From JACVRW01 sp963746825 (GTDB taxonomy: Bacteria; Actinomycetota; Thermoleophilia; Solirubrobacterales; Thermoleophilaceae), in NCBI GenBank assembly GCA_963746825.1, contig CAVVCU010000003.1, forward strand, positions 186,001 to 250,000: a stretch of DNA of 64,000 bases, read 5' to 3'. Shown here piece by piece: positions 7,223 to 15,640 of the stretch (the first letter of the stretch is position 1; the number at the start of each line of letters is the position of its first letter). Below the pieces are notes generated by a model that made no database searches, had not been told where the DNA came from, and worked only from the letters and a program-made list of their open reading frames with translations. The position numbers were made by a program, and so were the translations under genes.

Positions 7223-9085
7223 GTGGCCGCCACCGAAACACAGAGCACCGAGGAGCGCCTAAGGGAGCAGCGCCGGGACCTGCCCGACGCCCCGGGGGTC
7301 TACCTGTTCCGCGACGAGCGGCGCAAGGTGCTCTACGTGGGCAAGGCCCGGTCCATTCGCTCGCGCGTGGGAGGACACTTCTCGCGCCCGCGCGCGGAGA
7401 TGATCAGCCACGTCCAGGACATCGAGTTCATCGCCACCGAGACCGAGGCCGAGGCGCTGCTGGCCGAGCAGGAGTTCATCAAGCGCCACCGCCCCGTCTA
7501 CAACGTCCGCCTGCGCGACGACAAGTCGTACCCCTACATCGGGATCTCGCTGGACGAGGAATACCCGCGCATCTACTTCACGCGCGAGCGCCACCGCCGC
7601 AACCGCGTCTACTTCGGCCCCTTCTCCAACGCCAAGCGCGTGCGCGAGACGCTCGACCTGCTGGGCAAGGTCTTCCAGTACCGCACCTGCGACGGCGCCG
7701 AGCCGGGTCGGGCCAGCGGGTCGCCCTGCCTCGACTACTTCATCAAGCGCTGCCAGGCGCCGTGCGTCGGCTACATCTCAAAGGAGGCCTACCGGGAGAA
7801 CGTCGACACCATCATCGACTTCCTCTCGGGGCGCTACCGCCAGATCGAGCGCGCGCTCGACCAGGGCATGCAAAAGGCGGCGGCCGAGCAGGAGTTTGAG
7901 CAGGCGGCCATGCTGCGCAACCGCCTCAAGGCGGTCCGCAGCCTGCTCGAGCGCCAAAGGATCGCCAACGAGGCGGTGGGAACGCTCGACGCGATCGGGG
8001 TGGCGGCCGAGGAGGGCGACGCCAACGCCCAGGTCTTCCAGGTCCGCGACGGCGTGCTCCAGGACCGTCAGAGCTTCTATCTCGAGAACGCGGCCCAGCG
8101 CGACGAGGGCGAGGTGGCCGAGGAGTTCGTGTTGCAGTACTACGCCAGCGCCATCGCGGTGCCGCCGCAGGTGATCGTGCCGCGCGCGGTGGCCGGCACC
8201 GAGACGCTGGCCCTGGCCCTCGCGGAGCGCCGGGGGGCGCCGGTGGAGGTGAGGCACGCCGAGCGCGGCGACAAGCGCCGCATCCTCGACCTGGCCGAGC
8301 GCAACGCCCGGCTCGCCCTCGACCAGGACCGGCTTCGCTCCGAGCGCCGTCGCTCACAGCGCATCGAGGCGCTCGACGGGCTCCAGCGCGCCCTGGGCAT
8401 GGACGTGATCCCCATGCGGGTGGAGTGCTTCGACATCTCCAACCTGATGGGCTCCCACACGGTGGCGTCGATGGTGGTGTTCGAGGGCGGCGCGCCCAAG
8501 AAGTCGGACTACCGCCGCTTCGGCATCCGAGGCTCCGTGCAAGATGACTTTGCCGCTATGGCCGAGGTGCTCTCCAGGCGAATGGCCCAGTACGTCGCTC
8601 ACCGCGAGCGGTCGCCCCACGACAAGGACTACGACGAGAGCTTCGCGTCGCTGCCCGCGCTGATCGTGATCGACGGCGGCAGGGGACAGCTGTCGGCCGG
8701 CCTGAAGGAGCTCGGCCCCTTCCGGGACCTGGGCGTGACCGTGGTCAGCCTGGCCAAGCGCATCGAGGAGGTGTTCCAGCCCGGCTCGGCCCGGCCGCTG
8801 CAGCTGGCGCACGACACGCCCGAGCTGCAGCTGCTGCAGCGCGTGCGCGACGAGGCCCACCGCTTCGCCATCGAGTTCCACCGCGGCCGGCGCGACAAGG
8901 CGATGACGCGGTCGATCCTCGACGAGCTGCCCGGCGTGGGGCCAACGCGCAAGCGCAGCATCCTCCAGCACTTCGGATCGCCGGAGCGCTTTCTCGAGGC
9001 CAGCAGCGAGGAGCTCGAGGCCGTGCCCGGCCTGCCCGGCAAGGTCGCGCGCGACATTCACGCCTACGTAAACAAAGTGCGATGA
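7223..9085 (+). CDS. uvrC: UvrABC system protein C
   Basis: A 620-residue excinuclease subunit. Domains in order: GIY-YIG nuclease (PGVYLFRDERRKVLYVGKA, about residues 22-100) making the 3' incision, a Cys-containing linker (SPCLDYFIKRCQAPCVGYI), UVR domain that binds UvrB (EQEFEQAAMLRNRLKAV), an RNase-H-like domain (ECFDISNLMGS ... IVIDGGRGQL) making the 5' incision, and C-terminal helix-hairpin-helix repeats (LDELPGVGPTRKRSILQHFG). Full length. The GTG start at 7223 follows AAGGGAGG almost without spacing, and a TATCCT box lies ten bases upstream, so initiation may be leaderless. The stop overlaps the rapZ start as ATGA. Confidence 0.97.
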   Translation: MAATETQSTEERLREQRRDLPDAPGVYLFRDERRKVLYVGKARSIRSRVGGHFSRPRAEMISHVQDIEFIATETEAEALLAEQEFIKRHRPVYNVRLRDDKSYPYIGISLDEEYPRIYFTRERHRRNRVYFGPFSNAKRVRETLDLLGKVFQYRTCDGAEPGRASGSPCLDYFIKRCQAPCVGYISKEAYRENVDTIIDFLSGRYRQIERALDQGMQKAAAEQEFEQAAMLRNRLKAVRSLLERQRIANEAVGTLDAIGVAAEEGDANAQVFQVRDGVLQDRQSFYLENAAQRDEGEVAEEFVLQYYASAIAVPPQVIVPRAVAGTETLALALAERRGAPVEVRHAERGDKRRILDLAERNARLALDQDRLRSERRRSQRIEALDGLQRALGMDVIPMRVECFDISNLMGSHTVASMVVFEGGAPKKSDYRRFGIRGSVQDDFAAMAEVLSRRMAQYVAHRERSPHDKDYDESFASLPALIVIDGGRGQLSAGLKELGPFRDLGVTVVSLAKRIEEVFQPGSARPLQLAHDTPELQLLQRVRDEAHRFAIEFHRGRRDKAMTRSILDELPGVGPTRKRSILQHFGSPERFLEASSEELEAVPGLPGKVARDIHAYVNKVR

Positions 9086-9981
9086 GGAACGGCTACAAGG
9101 GAAAGATCAGGGACTTCGTAGTCATCACGGGCTTCAGCGGCGCCGGCAAGTCGCAGGCCATGGCCACCTTCGAGGACGCGGGCTACTTCTGTGTGGACAA
9201 CCTGCCGCCGGAGATGATCGGCTCGCTGGCCGACCTCTTCGGGCACGAGGGCAGCAAGGTCGAGCGCGCCGCCGTGGCCTCCGACACCCGGGGAGGCGAG
9301 TACTTCGACGGGCTCATCCGGGTGCTCGAGGACCTCGACCAGCGCGGCGTGCCCTACCGCCTGTTGTTCCTCGAGGCCAGCGACGAGGCGCTGATCAACC
9401 GCTTCAAGGAGACCCGCCGCCGCCATCCGCTGGCCAACGGCGGCTCGATCGACTCGGCGATCGGCCTCGAGCGCAGTCGCCTCGCCGCCCTGCAGGAGCG
9501 CGCGGACATCTCGATCGACACGTCCGATCTGTCGGCCTCGCGGCTGCGCAAGGTGGTGGCGGACAAGATGCTGCCCCACGGCAAGTCGGGGCGCCTCGCC
9601 GTGACCTTCTTCACCTTCGGCTTCAAGCACGGCTCGCCTCGGGACGCCGACCTGACCTTCGACGTGCGCTTCCTGCCCAACCCCCACTACGAGGCCGAGC
9701 TGCGCGAGCTGACCGGGCTCGACGACGCCGTCATCCGCTACGTCACGGAGTCCGACGGGATCGAGGAGTTCTACGCCCGCCTCACGCCGCTGCTCGACTA
9801 TCTGCTGCCCGCCTACGAGAACGAGGGCAAGTCGCACCTCACGGTCGGCATCGGCTGCACCGGCGGGCGCCACCGCTCGGTGGTGATCGCCGAGCACCTG
9901 GCCCGCATCTACGGGCCGCGCGGCGACGTGCTGGTGGACGTGGTGCACCGCGACGTGGCCAAGCCGCCGTTTCGCGCCTAG
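9082..9981 (+). CDS. rapZ: RapZ/YvcJ-family nucleotide-binding protein (RNase adapter)
   Basis: A 299-residue P-loop protein. The Walker A motif is GFSGAGKS near residue 20, and the C-terminal half carries the family signatures FGFKHGSPRDADLTFDVRFL and TVGIGCTGGRHRSVVIAEHL. In Enterobacteria RapZ recruits RNase E to sRNA GlmZ in amino-sugar control; in Gram-positives the role of YvcJ is less clear, so the name is by homology. It overlaps the uvrC stop by four bases, the usual actinobacterial order. Unusually the next gene is gap, without yvcK and whiA between. Confidence 0.95.
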   Translation: MRNGYKGKIRDFVVITGFSGAGKSQAMATFEDAGYFCVDNLPPEMIGSLADLFGHEGSKVERAAVASDTRGGEYFDGLIRVLEDLDQRGVPYRLLFLEASDEALINRFKETRRRHPLANGGSIDSAIGLERSRLAALQERADISIDTSDLSASRLRKVVADKMLPHGKSGRLAVTFFTFGFKHGSPRDADLTFDVRFLPNPHYEAELRELTGLDDAVIRYVTESDGIEEFYARLTPLLDYLLPAYENEGKSHLTVGIGCTGGRHRSVVIAEHLARIYGPRGDVLVDVVHRDVAKPPFRA

Positions 9982-9996
9982 CCGCCACGGGCACTC

Positions 9997-10027
9997 GGTC
10001 CCGGTAGATTCACCTCCCCACGGGACC
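9997..10027. promoter_or_regulatory. Inverted repeat spanning the gap promoter
   Basis: GGTCCCG (9997-10003) and CGGGACC (10021-10027) are a perfect seven-base inverted repeat with a 17-base spacer. A TAGATT -10-like box (10005-10010) lies inside it. The layout is that of an operator controlling the glycolytic operon; no regulator can be named. A GAAGGAGC Shine-Dalgarno (10035-10042) follows. Confidence 0.45.
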
Positions 10028-10048
10028 AGCTAACGAAGGAGCACCAGA

Positions 10049-11068
10049 ATGGCCTTGAAGGCCGGAATCAACGGCTTCGGGCGGATCGGCCGCAACGTCT
10101 TTCGGGCGGCACATGCCTCCGGCGCTGAGATCGACTGGGTCGGCGTCAACGACATCACCGACACCGCCACCCTCGCTCACCTGCTCAAGTTCGACTCGGT
10201 CCTGGGCCCCTTCCAGGGTGAGATCGACCACACCGACGACGCGCTGATCGTCGACGGCGACGAGCTCAGGGTCTACTCCGAGCGCGATCCCGCCGCCCTC
10301 CCGTGGGGCGACGCCGGCGCGGAGGTGGTGATCGAGTCCACCGGGCTTTTCACCAAGCGCGACGACGCCGCCAAGCACCTCGAGGCGGGTGCCAGGAAGG
10401 TGATCATCACCGCGCCGGCCACCGAGCCCGACGTAACGCTGGCGCTGGGGGTGAACGACGACGCCTACGACCCCGACAACCACCACGTGATCTCGAACGC
10501 GTCGTGCACCACCAACTGCCTCGCTCCAGTGGCCAAGGTGCTCAACGACGCGGTGGGCATCGAGCGCGGGATAATGACCACGATTCACGCCTACACGGCT
10601 GACCAGAACCTCCAGGACGGCCCCCACAAGGATCTGCGCCGGGCCCGCGCCGCGGCGGCCAACCTCGTGCCGACGTCGACCGGCGCCGCGAAGGCCGTCG
10701 GCCTGGTGCTGCCCGAGCTCGACGGCAAGCTCAACGGCATCGCCGTGCGGGCCCCGGTGATCACCGGCTCGGTGATCGACCTCGTGTGCGAGGTGTCGGG
10801 ACCCACCAGCAAGGAGGCGGTCAACGAGGCCTTTGCCGGCAAGGCCGACAGCGGGGCGCTGGAGGGCATCCTCAAGTACAGCGAGGACGCGCTCGTGTCC
10901 ACCGACATCGTCGGCTCGTCCTACTCCTCGGTGTTCGACGCGCCGCTGACCATGGTCATCGACGAGAAGCTCGTGAAGGTCGTGGCCTGGTACGACAACG
11001 AGTGGGGCTATTCCAACCGGGTGGTCGAGCTCGCGCAGCGGGTGCTGGCGGGAGCGCCGGTTGCCTAG
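10049..11068 (+). CDS. gap: Glyceraldehyde-3-phosphate dehydrogenase, type I
   Basis: A 339-residue NAD-dependent enzyme that oxidises glyceraldehyde 3-phosphate to 1,3-bisphosphoglycerate. The N-terminal Rossmann motif GINGFGRIGRNVFR and the active-site SNASCTTNCLAP (Cys near residue 152) are intact, as are the substrate-binding THAYTADQ and the C-terminal WYDNEWGYSNRVV. ATG 10049 has a clear GAAGGAGC Shine-Dalgarno seven bases upstream. First gene of the glycolytic operon gap-pgk-tpiA-gpmI. Its promoter carries an inverted repeat, suggesting regulation by a sugar-phosphate-responsive repressor, which is inference only. Confidence 0.98.
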   Translation: MALKAGINGFGRIGRNVFRAAHASGAEIDWVGVNDITDTATLAHLLKFDSVLGPFQGEIDHTDDALIVDGDELRVYSERDPAALPWGDAGAEVVIESTGLFTKRDDAAKHLEAGARKVIITAPATEPDVTLALGVNDDAYDPDNHHVISNASCTTNCLAPVAKVLNDAVGIERGIMTTIHAYTADQNLQDGPHKDLRRARAAAANLVPTSTGAAKAVGLVLPELDGKLNGIAVRAPVITGSVIDLVCEVSGPTSKEAVNEAFAGKADSGALEGILKYSEDALVSTDIVGSSYSSVFDAPLTMVIDEKLVKVVAWYDNEWGYSNRVVELAQRVLAGAPVA

Positions 11069-12266
11069 TACGGACACCGCCTTCGGCAAGCGGACGGTCC
11101 GTGACTTGGAGATCGAGAAGGGCGAGCGCGTGCTGGCCCGCGTCGACTTCAACGTGCCCCTGGAGAACGGCGCGGTGGCCGACGACGCGCGCATCCGTGC
11201 CGCGCTGCCCACGATCGAGCTGCTGTTGGAGAAGGAAGCGAAGCTGGTGCTGCTCTCCCATCTGGGGCGGCCGAAAGACCGCGAGCCCGAGACCTCGCTC
11301 GAGCCGGCCTCGAAGCGTCTGGGCGAGCTGATCGACGCCTCGGTGACCCAGGCGCCCGCCGTGGTCGGCCCGGAGGTGGAACAGGCCGTGGAGGAGCTCG
11401 AGCCCGGCGCCGTGCTCGTGCTCGAGAACACCCGCTGGGAGCCCGGCGAGACCGAGAACGACCCCGAGCTGGCCAGGAAGCTGGCGTCTCTGGGGGACGC
11501 CTACGTGAACGACGCCTTCGGCTCGGCCCATCGCGCGCACGCCTCCACCGCCGGCGTGGCCGAGCACCTGAGCCCCGCGGTGGCCGGGCTGCTGCTGGAG
11601 CGCGAGGTCACCACGCTGCGGGCGATCATCGAGACGCCCGAGCGCCCGCTGGTGGTGGTGCTTGGCGGAGCCAAGGTCACGGACAAGATCGCCCTCATCG
11701 ATCGTTTCCTCGATGAGGCCGACACACTGCTGGTCGGCGGCGCCATGTGCTTCAGCTTCTTTCGCGCACAGGACAAGCCCACGGGCGACTCACTCGTCGA
11801 GGACGAGGGCATCGAGCTCGCGCGCAAGGCGCTCGACAAGGCAGAGAGCTCACGCTGCCGGCTGTTGCTTCCGCTCGATTTGGTGCTCGGCGACAGCTTC
11901 GATGCCGAGGCCGAGCGCCGGGTGGAGGACGGCACCGACGTGCCCGACGGCTGGATGGGGCTCGACATAGGCCCGCGCACGGCCGAGGCCTACTCCGAGG
12001 AGATCGCGAAGGCGGGCACGGTGTTCTGGAACGGGCCGATGGGGGCGTTCGAGATGGAGCCCTTCGCCGGCGGCACCCGCGCGGTGGCCGAGGCGGTGGC
12101 CAGGGCGCCGGGCACCACCGTGGTGGGCGGGGGCGACTCCGGCGCCGCCCTGGCCGAGTTCGGCCTCGACGACGACGTCGACCACCTCTCCACCGGCGGC
12201 GGCGCGTCACTGGAGTTGCTGGAGGGCAAGGAGCTGCCCGGCGTGGAGGTTCTCGACGATGCCTGA
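11061..12266 (+). CDS. pgk: Phosphoglycerate kinase
   Basis: A 401-residue enzyme transferring phosphate from 1,3-bisphosphoglycerate to ADP. Recognisable motifs are RVDFNVPLENG near the N-terminus, LLSHLGRPK, the hinge-region VVVLGGAKVTDKI and the C-terminal nucleotide motif VVGGGDSGAALAEFG. TTG 11061 is used as start: it overlaps the gap stop (TTGCCTAG) and has GGGAG eight bases upstream, and no other start precedes the conserved N-terminus. Full length, and coupled to tpiA through the ATGCCTGA overlap. Confidence 0.97.
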   Translation: MPSTDTAFGKRTVRDLEIEKGERVLARVDFNVPLENGAVADDARIRAALPTIELLLEKEAKLVLLSHLGRPKDREPETSLEPASKRLGELIDASVTQAPAVVGPEVEQAVEELEPGAVLVLENTRWEPGETENDPELARKLASLGDAYVNDAFGSAHRAHASTAGVAEHLSPAVAGLLLEREVTTLRAIIETPERPLVVVLGGAKVTDKIALIDRFLDEADTLLVGGAMCFSFFRAQDKPTGDSLVEDEGIELARKALDKAESSRCRLLLPLDLVLGDSFDAEAERRVEDGTDVPDGWMGLDIGPRTAEAYSEEIAKAGTVFWNGPMGAFEMEPFAGGTRAVAEAVARAPGTTVVGGGDSGAALAEFGLDDDVDHLSTGGGASLELLEGKELPGVEVLDDA

Positions 12267-13026
12267 ACGCCGCCCGTTCATCGCCGGCAACTGGAAGCTC
12301 TGGGGCACCCGCGCCCAGGCGGGCGAGTACTGCGACCGGCTGCTCGAGCTGCTACCCGACGAGGGCCGCCGGCCGGCGGACGTGGGCATCTGCGTGCCCT
12401 ACACCGCGCTCGACGTGTGCGTGAAGAAGCTCGCCGGCACCGGCGTGAAGGTGTTCGCCCAGAACATGAGCGCGCAGGAGAGCGGCGCCTTCACGGGCGA
12501 GGTCTCGGCGGAGATGCTCAACGAGATCGGGATCGACGGCGTGGTGCTCGGCCACTCCGAGCGGCGCGAGCAGAACGGCGAGACCGACCGCGCGCTGCAG
12601 GAGAAGGTGCCCGCCGCCCTCGAGGCCGGCCTGTGGCCCATCCTCTGCGTGGGCGAGACCGAGGAGGAGCGCGAGCGCGGCCACACCGAGCGCAAGCTGC
12701 GCTATCAGGTCCAGGAGGGCCTCGAGAAGGTGCCCGCCGAGCGCCTGGCCGAGGTGACCATCGCCTACGAGCCGATCTGGGCCATCGGCACCGGCAAAGT
12801 GGCCACGCCGGAGATCGCCGAGGAGGCGATCGGCTTCGTGCGCGCCCTGGTGGGTGACCGCTCCCGGGAGGCCGCCGAGCGGGTGCGGGTGCAGTACGGA
12901 GGCAGCGTCAAGCCCGACAACGCGCCCGAGATACTCGCGCAGCCCAACGTCGACGGCGCGCTGGTGGGCGGCGCGAGCCTCGATCCCGAGGACTTCGCGC
13001 GCATCGTGGCCGCCGCCGCGCAGTGA
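12259..13026 (+). CDS. tpiA: Triosephosphate isomerase
   Basis: A 255-residue TIM barrel interconverting dihydroxyacetone phosphate and glyceraldehyde 3-phosphate. The catalytic residues are all present: Lys in FIAGNWKLWG, His in LGHSERREQN and Glu in IAYEPIWAIGTGK; the phosphate-gripping QYGGSVKPDN and GALVGGASLDPEDF follow. The start ATG overlaps the pgk stop by eight bases, and the stop overlaps the gpmI GTG start as GTGA. Length is normal for bacteria. Confidence 0.98.
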   Translation: MPERRPFIAGNWKLWGTRAQAGEYCDRLLELLPDEGRRPADVGICVPYTALDVCVKKLAGTGVKVFAQNMSAQESGAFTGEVSAEMLNEIGIDGVVLGHSERREQNGETDRALQEKVPAALEAGLWPILCVGETEEERERGHTERKLRYQVQEGLEKVPAERLAEVTIAYEPIWAIGTGKVATPEIAEEAIGFVRALVGDRSREAAERVRVQYGGSVKPDNAPEILAQPNVDGALVGGASLDPEDFARIVAAAAQ

Positions 13027-14474
13027 GCTTCCCCAAGGTCGCGCTGATCGTGCTCGACGGCTGGGGCCTGGCCGAGCCCGGCCCCGGCAACGCCGTCGAG
13101 CTGGCCGACACGCCGGTGTTCGACGGCCTGTGGGAGAAGTACCCGCACACCACGCTCACCGCGTGGGGCGAGTCGGTCGGCCTGCCCGAGGGGCAGATGG
13201 GCAACAGCGAGGTCGGCCACCTCAACCTGGGGGCGGGCGCGATCGTCAAGCAGGACCTGCTGCGCATCGACGAGGCGATCGAGGACGGCTCGTTCTTCGA
13301 GAACGAGGTGCTGCAGCGAGCCTGCCGCGGCGAGCGGCTGCATCTTCTGGGCCTGGTGTCGGCCGGCGGAGTGCATGCCTCGATGGGCCACCTCAAGGCG
13401 CTGATCGAGCTGGCCGGCAGGCAGGAGGTGGACGACGTGGTGATCCACGCCTTCACCGACGGTCGCGACACCAACCCCGACTCGGGCGCGGGCTACATCG
13501 CCGAGGTGGAGGGCTGGGGCGGTGCGCGGATAGCGACCGTGAGCGGGCGCTACTACGCCATGGATCGCGACAAGCGCGAGGAACGCACTCAGCTCGCCCT
13601 GGACGCGCTGGTCGACGGCGAGGCCGAGTTCTCGGCCGACACGGGCGTGGAGGCGGTGCGCGCGGCCTACGAGCGCGGCGAGACCGACGAGTTCATCAAG
13701 CCCACTCTGGTAGGGGATGAGGGGCGGATGCGCCCCGACGACAGCGCGGTGTTCTTCAACTTCCGCCCCGATCGCGCTCGCCAGCTCACCGAGGCTCTGG
13801 CGGACGACGTGAAGCTGACCACGCTCACCCAGTACCGCGAGCACTGGGACTTTCCGGTGGCCTTTCCCCCCGCGCGGCCGGAGGTCACTTTGGCCTCGAC
13901 GCTGGCCGACCGCGGCATCGCGCAGCTGCACGTGGCCGAGACGGAGAAGTACGCCCACGTCACGTACTTCTTCAACGGCGGGGAGGAGGACGAGTACGAG
14001 GGCGAGGAGCACCGCCTCGTCGACTCTCCGCGCGACGTGCCGACCTACGACAAGAAGCCCGAGATGAGCGCCGCGGCGGCGGCCGACGTGTTCGTGGAGC
14101 GCTGGCGCGAGGGCGACTTCGGCTTCGGGCTCATCAACTTCGCCAACCCGGACATGGTGGGGCACACCGGGGTGATCGAGGCCGCGGTGAAGGCGATCGA
14201 GACCGTCGACGAGTGCCTGGGCCGGGTGGTCGAGGCGGTTGAGGAGTCCGAGGGCGTCTGCCTCATCACCGCCGACCACGGCAACGCGGATCACATGCTC
14301 GAGGACGACGGAAGCCCCAACACCGCGCACTCGATGAACCCGGTGCCGCTGATCGTGACCGCCGATGTGGGCGACCTGCGCGACGGGGGAATCCTGGCCG
14401 ACGTGGCGCCCACCGTGCTGAAGCTCCTCGACTGCGACCAACCTGCGGCGATGACGGGCGAAGCGCTGCTATAG
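13023..14474 (+). CDS. gpmI: 2,3-bisphosphoglycerate-independent phosphoglycerate mutase
   Basis: A 483-residue metalloenzyme of the alkaline-phosphatase superfamily converting 3- to 2-phosphoglycerate. The first metal ligand Asp lies in LIVLDGWGLAEPGPGN, the phospho-acceptor Ser in GQMGNSEVGHLNLGAG, and later metal ligands in NPDMVGHTG and ITADHGNADHM. Slightly shorter than the usual 505-515 residues but with no missing block visible. GTG 13023 overlaps the tpiA TGA. The stop (CTATAG) overlaps the probable start of tgt. Confidence 0.97.
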   Translation: MSFPKVALIVLDGWGLAEPGPGNAVELADTPVFDGLWEKYPHTTLTAWGESVGLPEGQMGNSEVGHLNLGAGAIVKQDLLRIDEAIEDGSFFENEVLQRACRGERLHLLGLVSAGGVHASMGHLKALIELAGRQEVDDVVIHAFTDGRDTNPDSGAGYIAEVEGWGGARIATVSGRYYAMDRDKREERTQLALDALVDGEAEFSADTGVEAVRAAYERGETDEFIKPTLVGDEGRMRPDDSAVFFNFRPDRARQLTEALADDVKLTTLTQYREHWDFPVAFPPARPEVTLASTLADRGIAQLHVAETEKYAHVTYFFNGGEEDEYEGEEHRLVDSPRDVPTYDKKPEMSAAAAADVFVERWREGDFGFGLINFANPDMVGHTGVIEAAVKAIETVDECLGRVVEAVEESEGVCLITADHGNADHMLEDDGSPNTAHSMNPVPLIVTADVGDLRDGGILADVAPTVLKLLDCDQPAAMTGEALL

Positions 14475-15640
14475 CGCCCCCCTTCACCATCACGGCCCGC
14501 GACGGCGCCGCGCGCGCGGGCCTGATCCACACCACCCACGGCGACGTGCGCACCCCGGCCTTCGTGCCGCTGGCCTCCACGGCCACGGTCAAGTCGCTGC
14601 ACGCCGCCGAGGTGGCCGAGCTGGGTTACGACATGGTGCTGGGCAACACCTTCCACCTGTTCATCCAGCCCGGGGCCGAGCTGGTGGCCGAGATGGGCGG
14701 GCTGCACGAGTTCATGGGCTGGCGCGGGGCGATCATCACGGACTCGGGCGGCTACCAGGTGTTCTCGATGGGCCACGGTTCGGTGGCCGAGGAGGTCAAG
14801 CGGCGGCGCGAGCGGCCGAAGTCGATGATCCTCGCGATCGAGGAGGAGGGCGTGCGCTTTCGCTCCTACCTCGACGGGCGCGAGCGCTTCATGGGCCCCG
14901 AGACCTCGATGGAGGTGCAGGCCCAGCTCGGCTCGGACATCGCCCTCGTCTTCGACGAGTGCACGCCCTTCCACGTCGAGCGCGACTACACCGCCTCCTC
15001 CATGGAGCGCACTCATCGCTGGCTCGACCGCTGCCTGCGCTGGCACGAGGAGCACGGACCTTCCGGCCAGCTCGTCTACGGCATCGTCCAGGGGGGCGTG
15101 TACGAGGACCTGCGCGGGGAGTCCACGGCCTACGTGGCCGCCTCGGGCGCCGACGGGATCGCCATCGGAGGCTCGCTGGGCCAGACCAAGGAGCAGATGC
15201 GCGAGGTGGTCGGCTGGTCGCTGGCCGCGCTCCCCGACGCCCCGCCGCGCCATCTGCTGGGCATCGGCGACGTCGACGACCTGGTGCACGCGGTGGGCGC
15301 GGGCATCGACACCTTCGACTGCGCCACGCCCACTCGCCTGGCGCGCCACGGGACCGCGCTGGTCAACGACCCCGAGCGGCGCTGGCGCCTCGACCTCACC
15401 AAGAGCCGCCACCGCACGAGCCGCGAGCCGATCCAGGCCGGCTGCGCCTGCCCGGCCTGCCGCGAGCACACCCGCGGCTACCTGCACTACCTGATCCGCG
15501 CCAACGAGCTCACCGCCAAGCGGCTGCTGACCCTTCACAATCTCACCTTCATGGCCGAGCTGATGAGCGAGATGCGCGAGGCGATCGCCGCGGGGCGGTT
15601 CGCCGCCCTCGCCGAGCGAACTCTGCGCGGGGGCGCATGA
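14471..15640 (+). CDS. tgt: Queuine/preQ1 tRNA-ribosyltransferase, probable ATA start
   Basis: Exchanges guanine at position 34 of GUN-anticodon tRNAs for a queuosine precursor. Active-site Asp motifs DSGGYQVFSM and FDCATPTRLARHG are present, as is the zinc site: CACPACREH with a His in LHNL. The first ATG/GTG in frame (GTG 14546) would remove the conserved N-terminus FTITARDGAARAGLIHTTHG, which is encoded upstream without a stop. The only candidate codon at the right place is ATA 14471-14473, overlapping the gpmI stop as ATAG, the same geometry as the GTGA/ATGA overlaps elsewhere in this operon. With that start the protein has 389 residues, normal for the family. A sequencing error at the start codon is the alternative. 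Confidence 0.9.
   Translation: MAPPFTITARDGAARAGLIHTTHGDVRTPAFVPLASTATVKSLHAAEVAELGYDMVLGNTFHLFIQPGAELVAEMGGLHEFMGWRGAIITDSGGYQVFSMGHGSVAEEVKRRRERPKSMILAIEEEGVRFRSYLDGRERFMGPETSMEVQAQLGSDIALVFDECTPFHVERDYTASSMERTHRWLDRCLRWHEEHGPSGQLVYGIVQGGVYEDLRGESTAYVAASGADGIAIGGSLGQTKEQMREVVGWSLAALPDAPPRHLLGIGDVDDLVHAVGAGIDTFDCATPTRLARHGTALVNDPERRWRLDLTKSRHRTSREPIQAGCACPACREHTRGYLHYLIRANELTAKRLLTLHNLTFMAELMSEMREAIAAGRFAALAERTLRGGA

Noticed and set aside
12765..14441. 558-codon minus-strand open frame
   Set aside because: It is the antisense shadow of tpiA and gpmI in high-GC DNA; the plus-strand proteins have full catalytic motifs, the minus frame has none.
14959..15636. N-terminal extension of the FAD oxidoreductase frame
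   Set aside because: Shadow of tgt; the FAD motif and an ATGA overlap fix the start at 15637.
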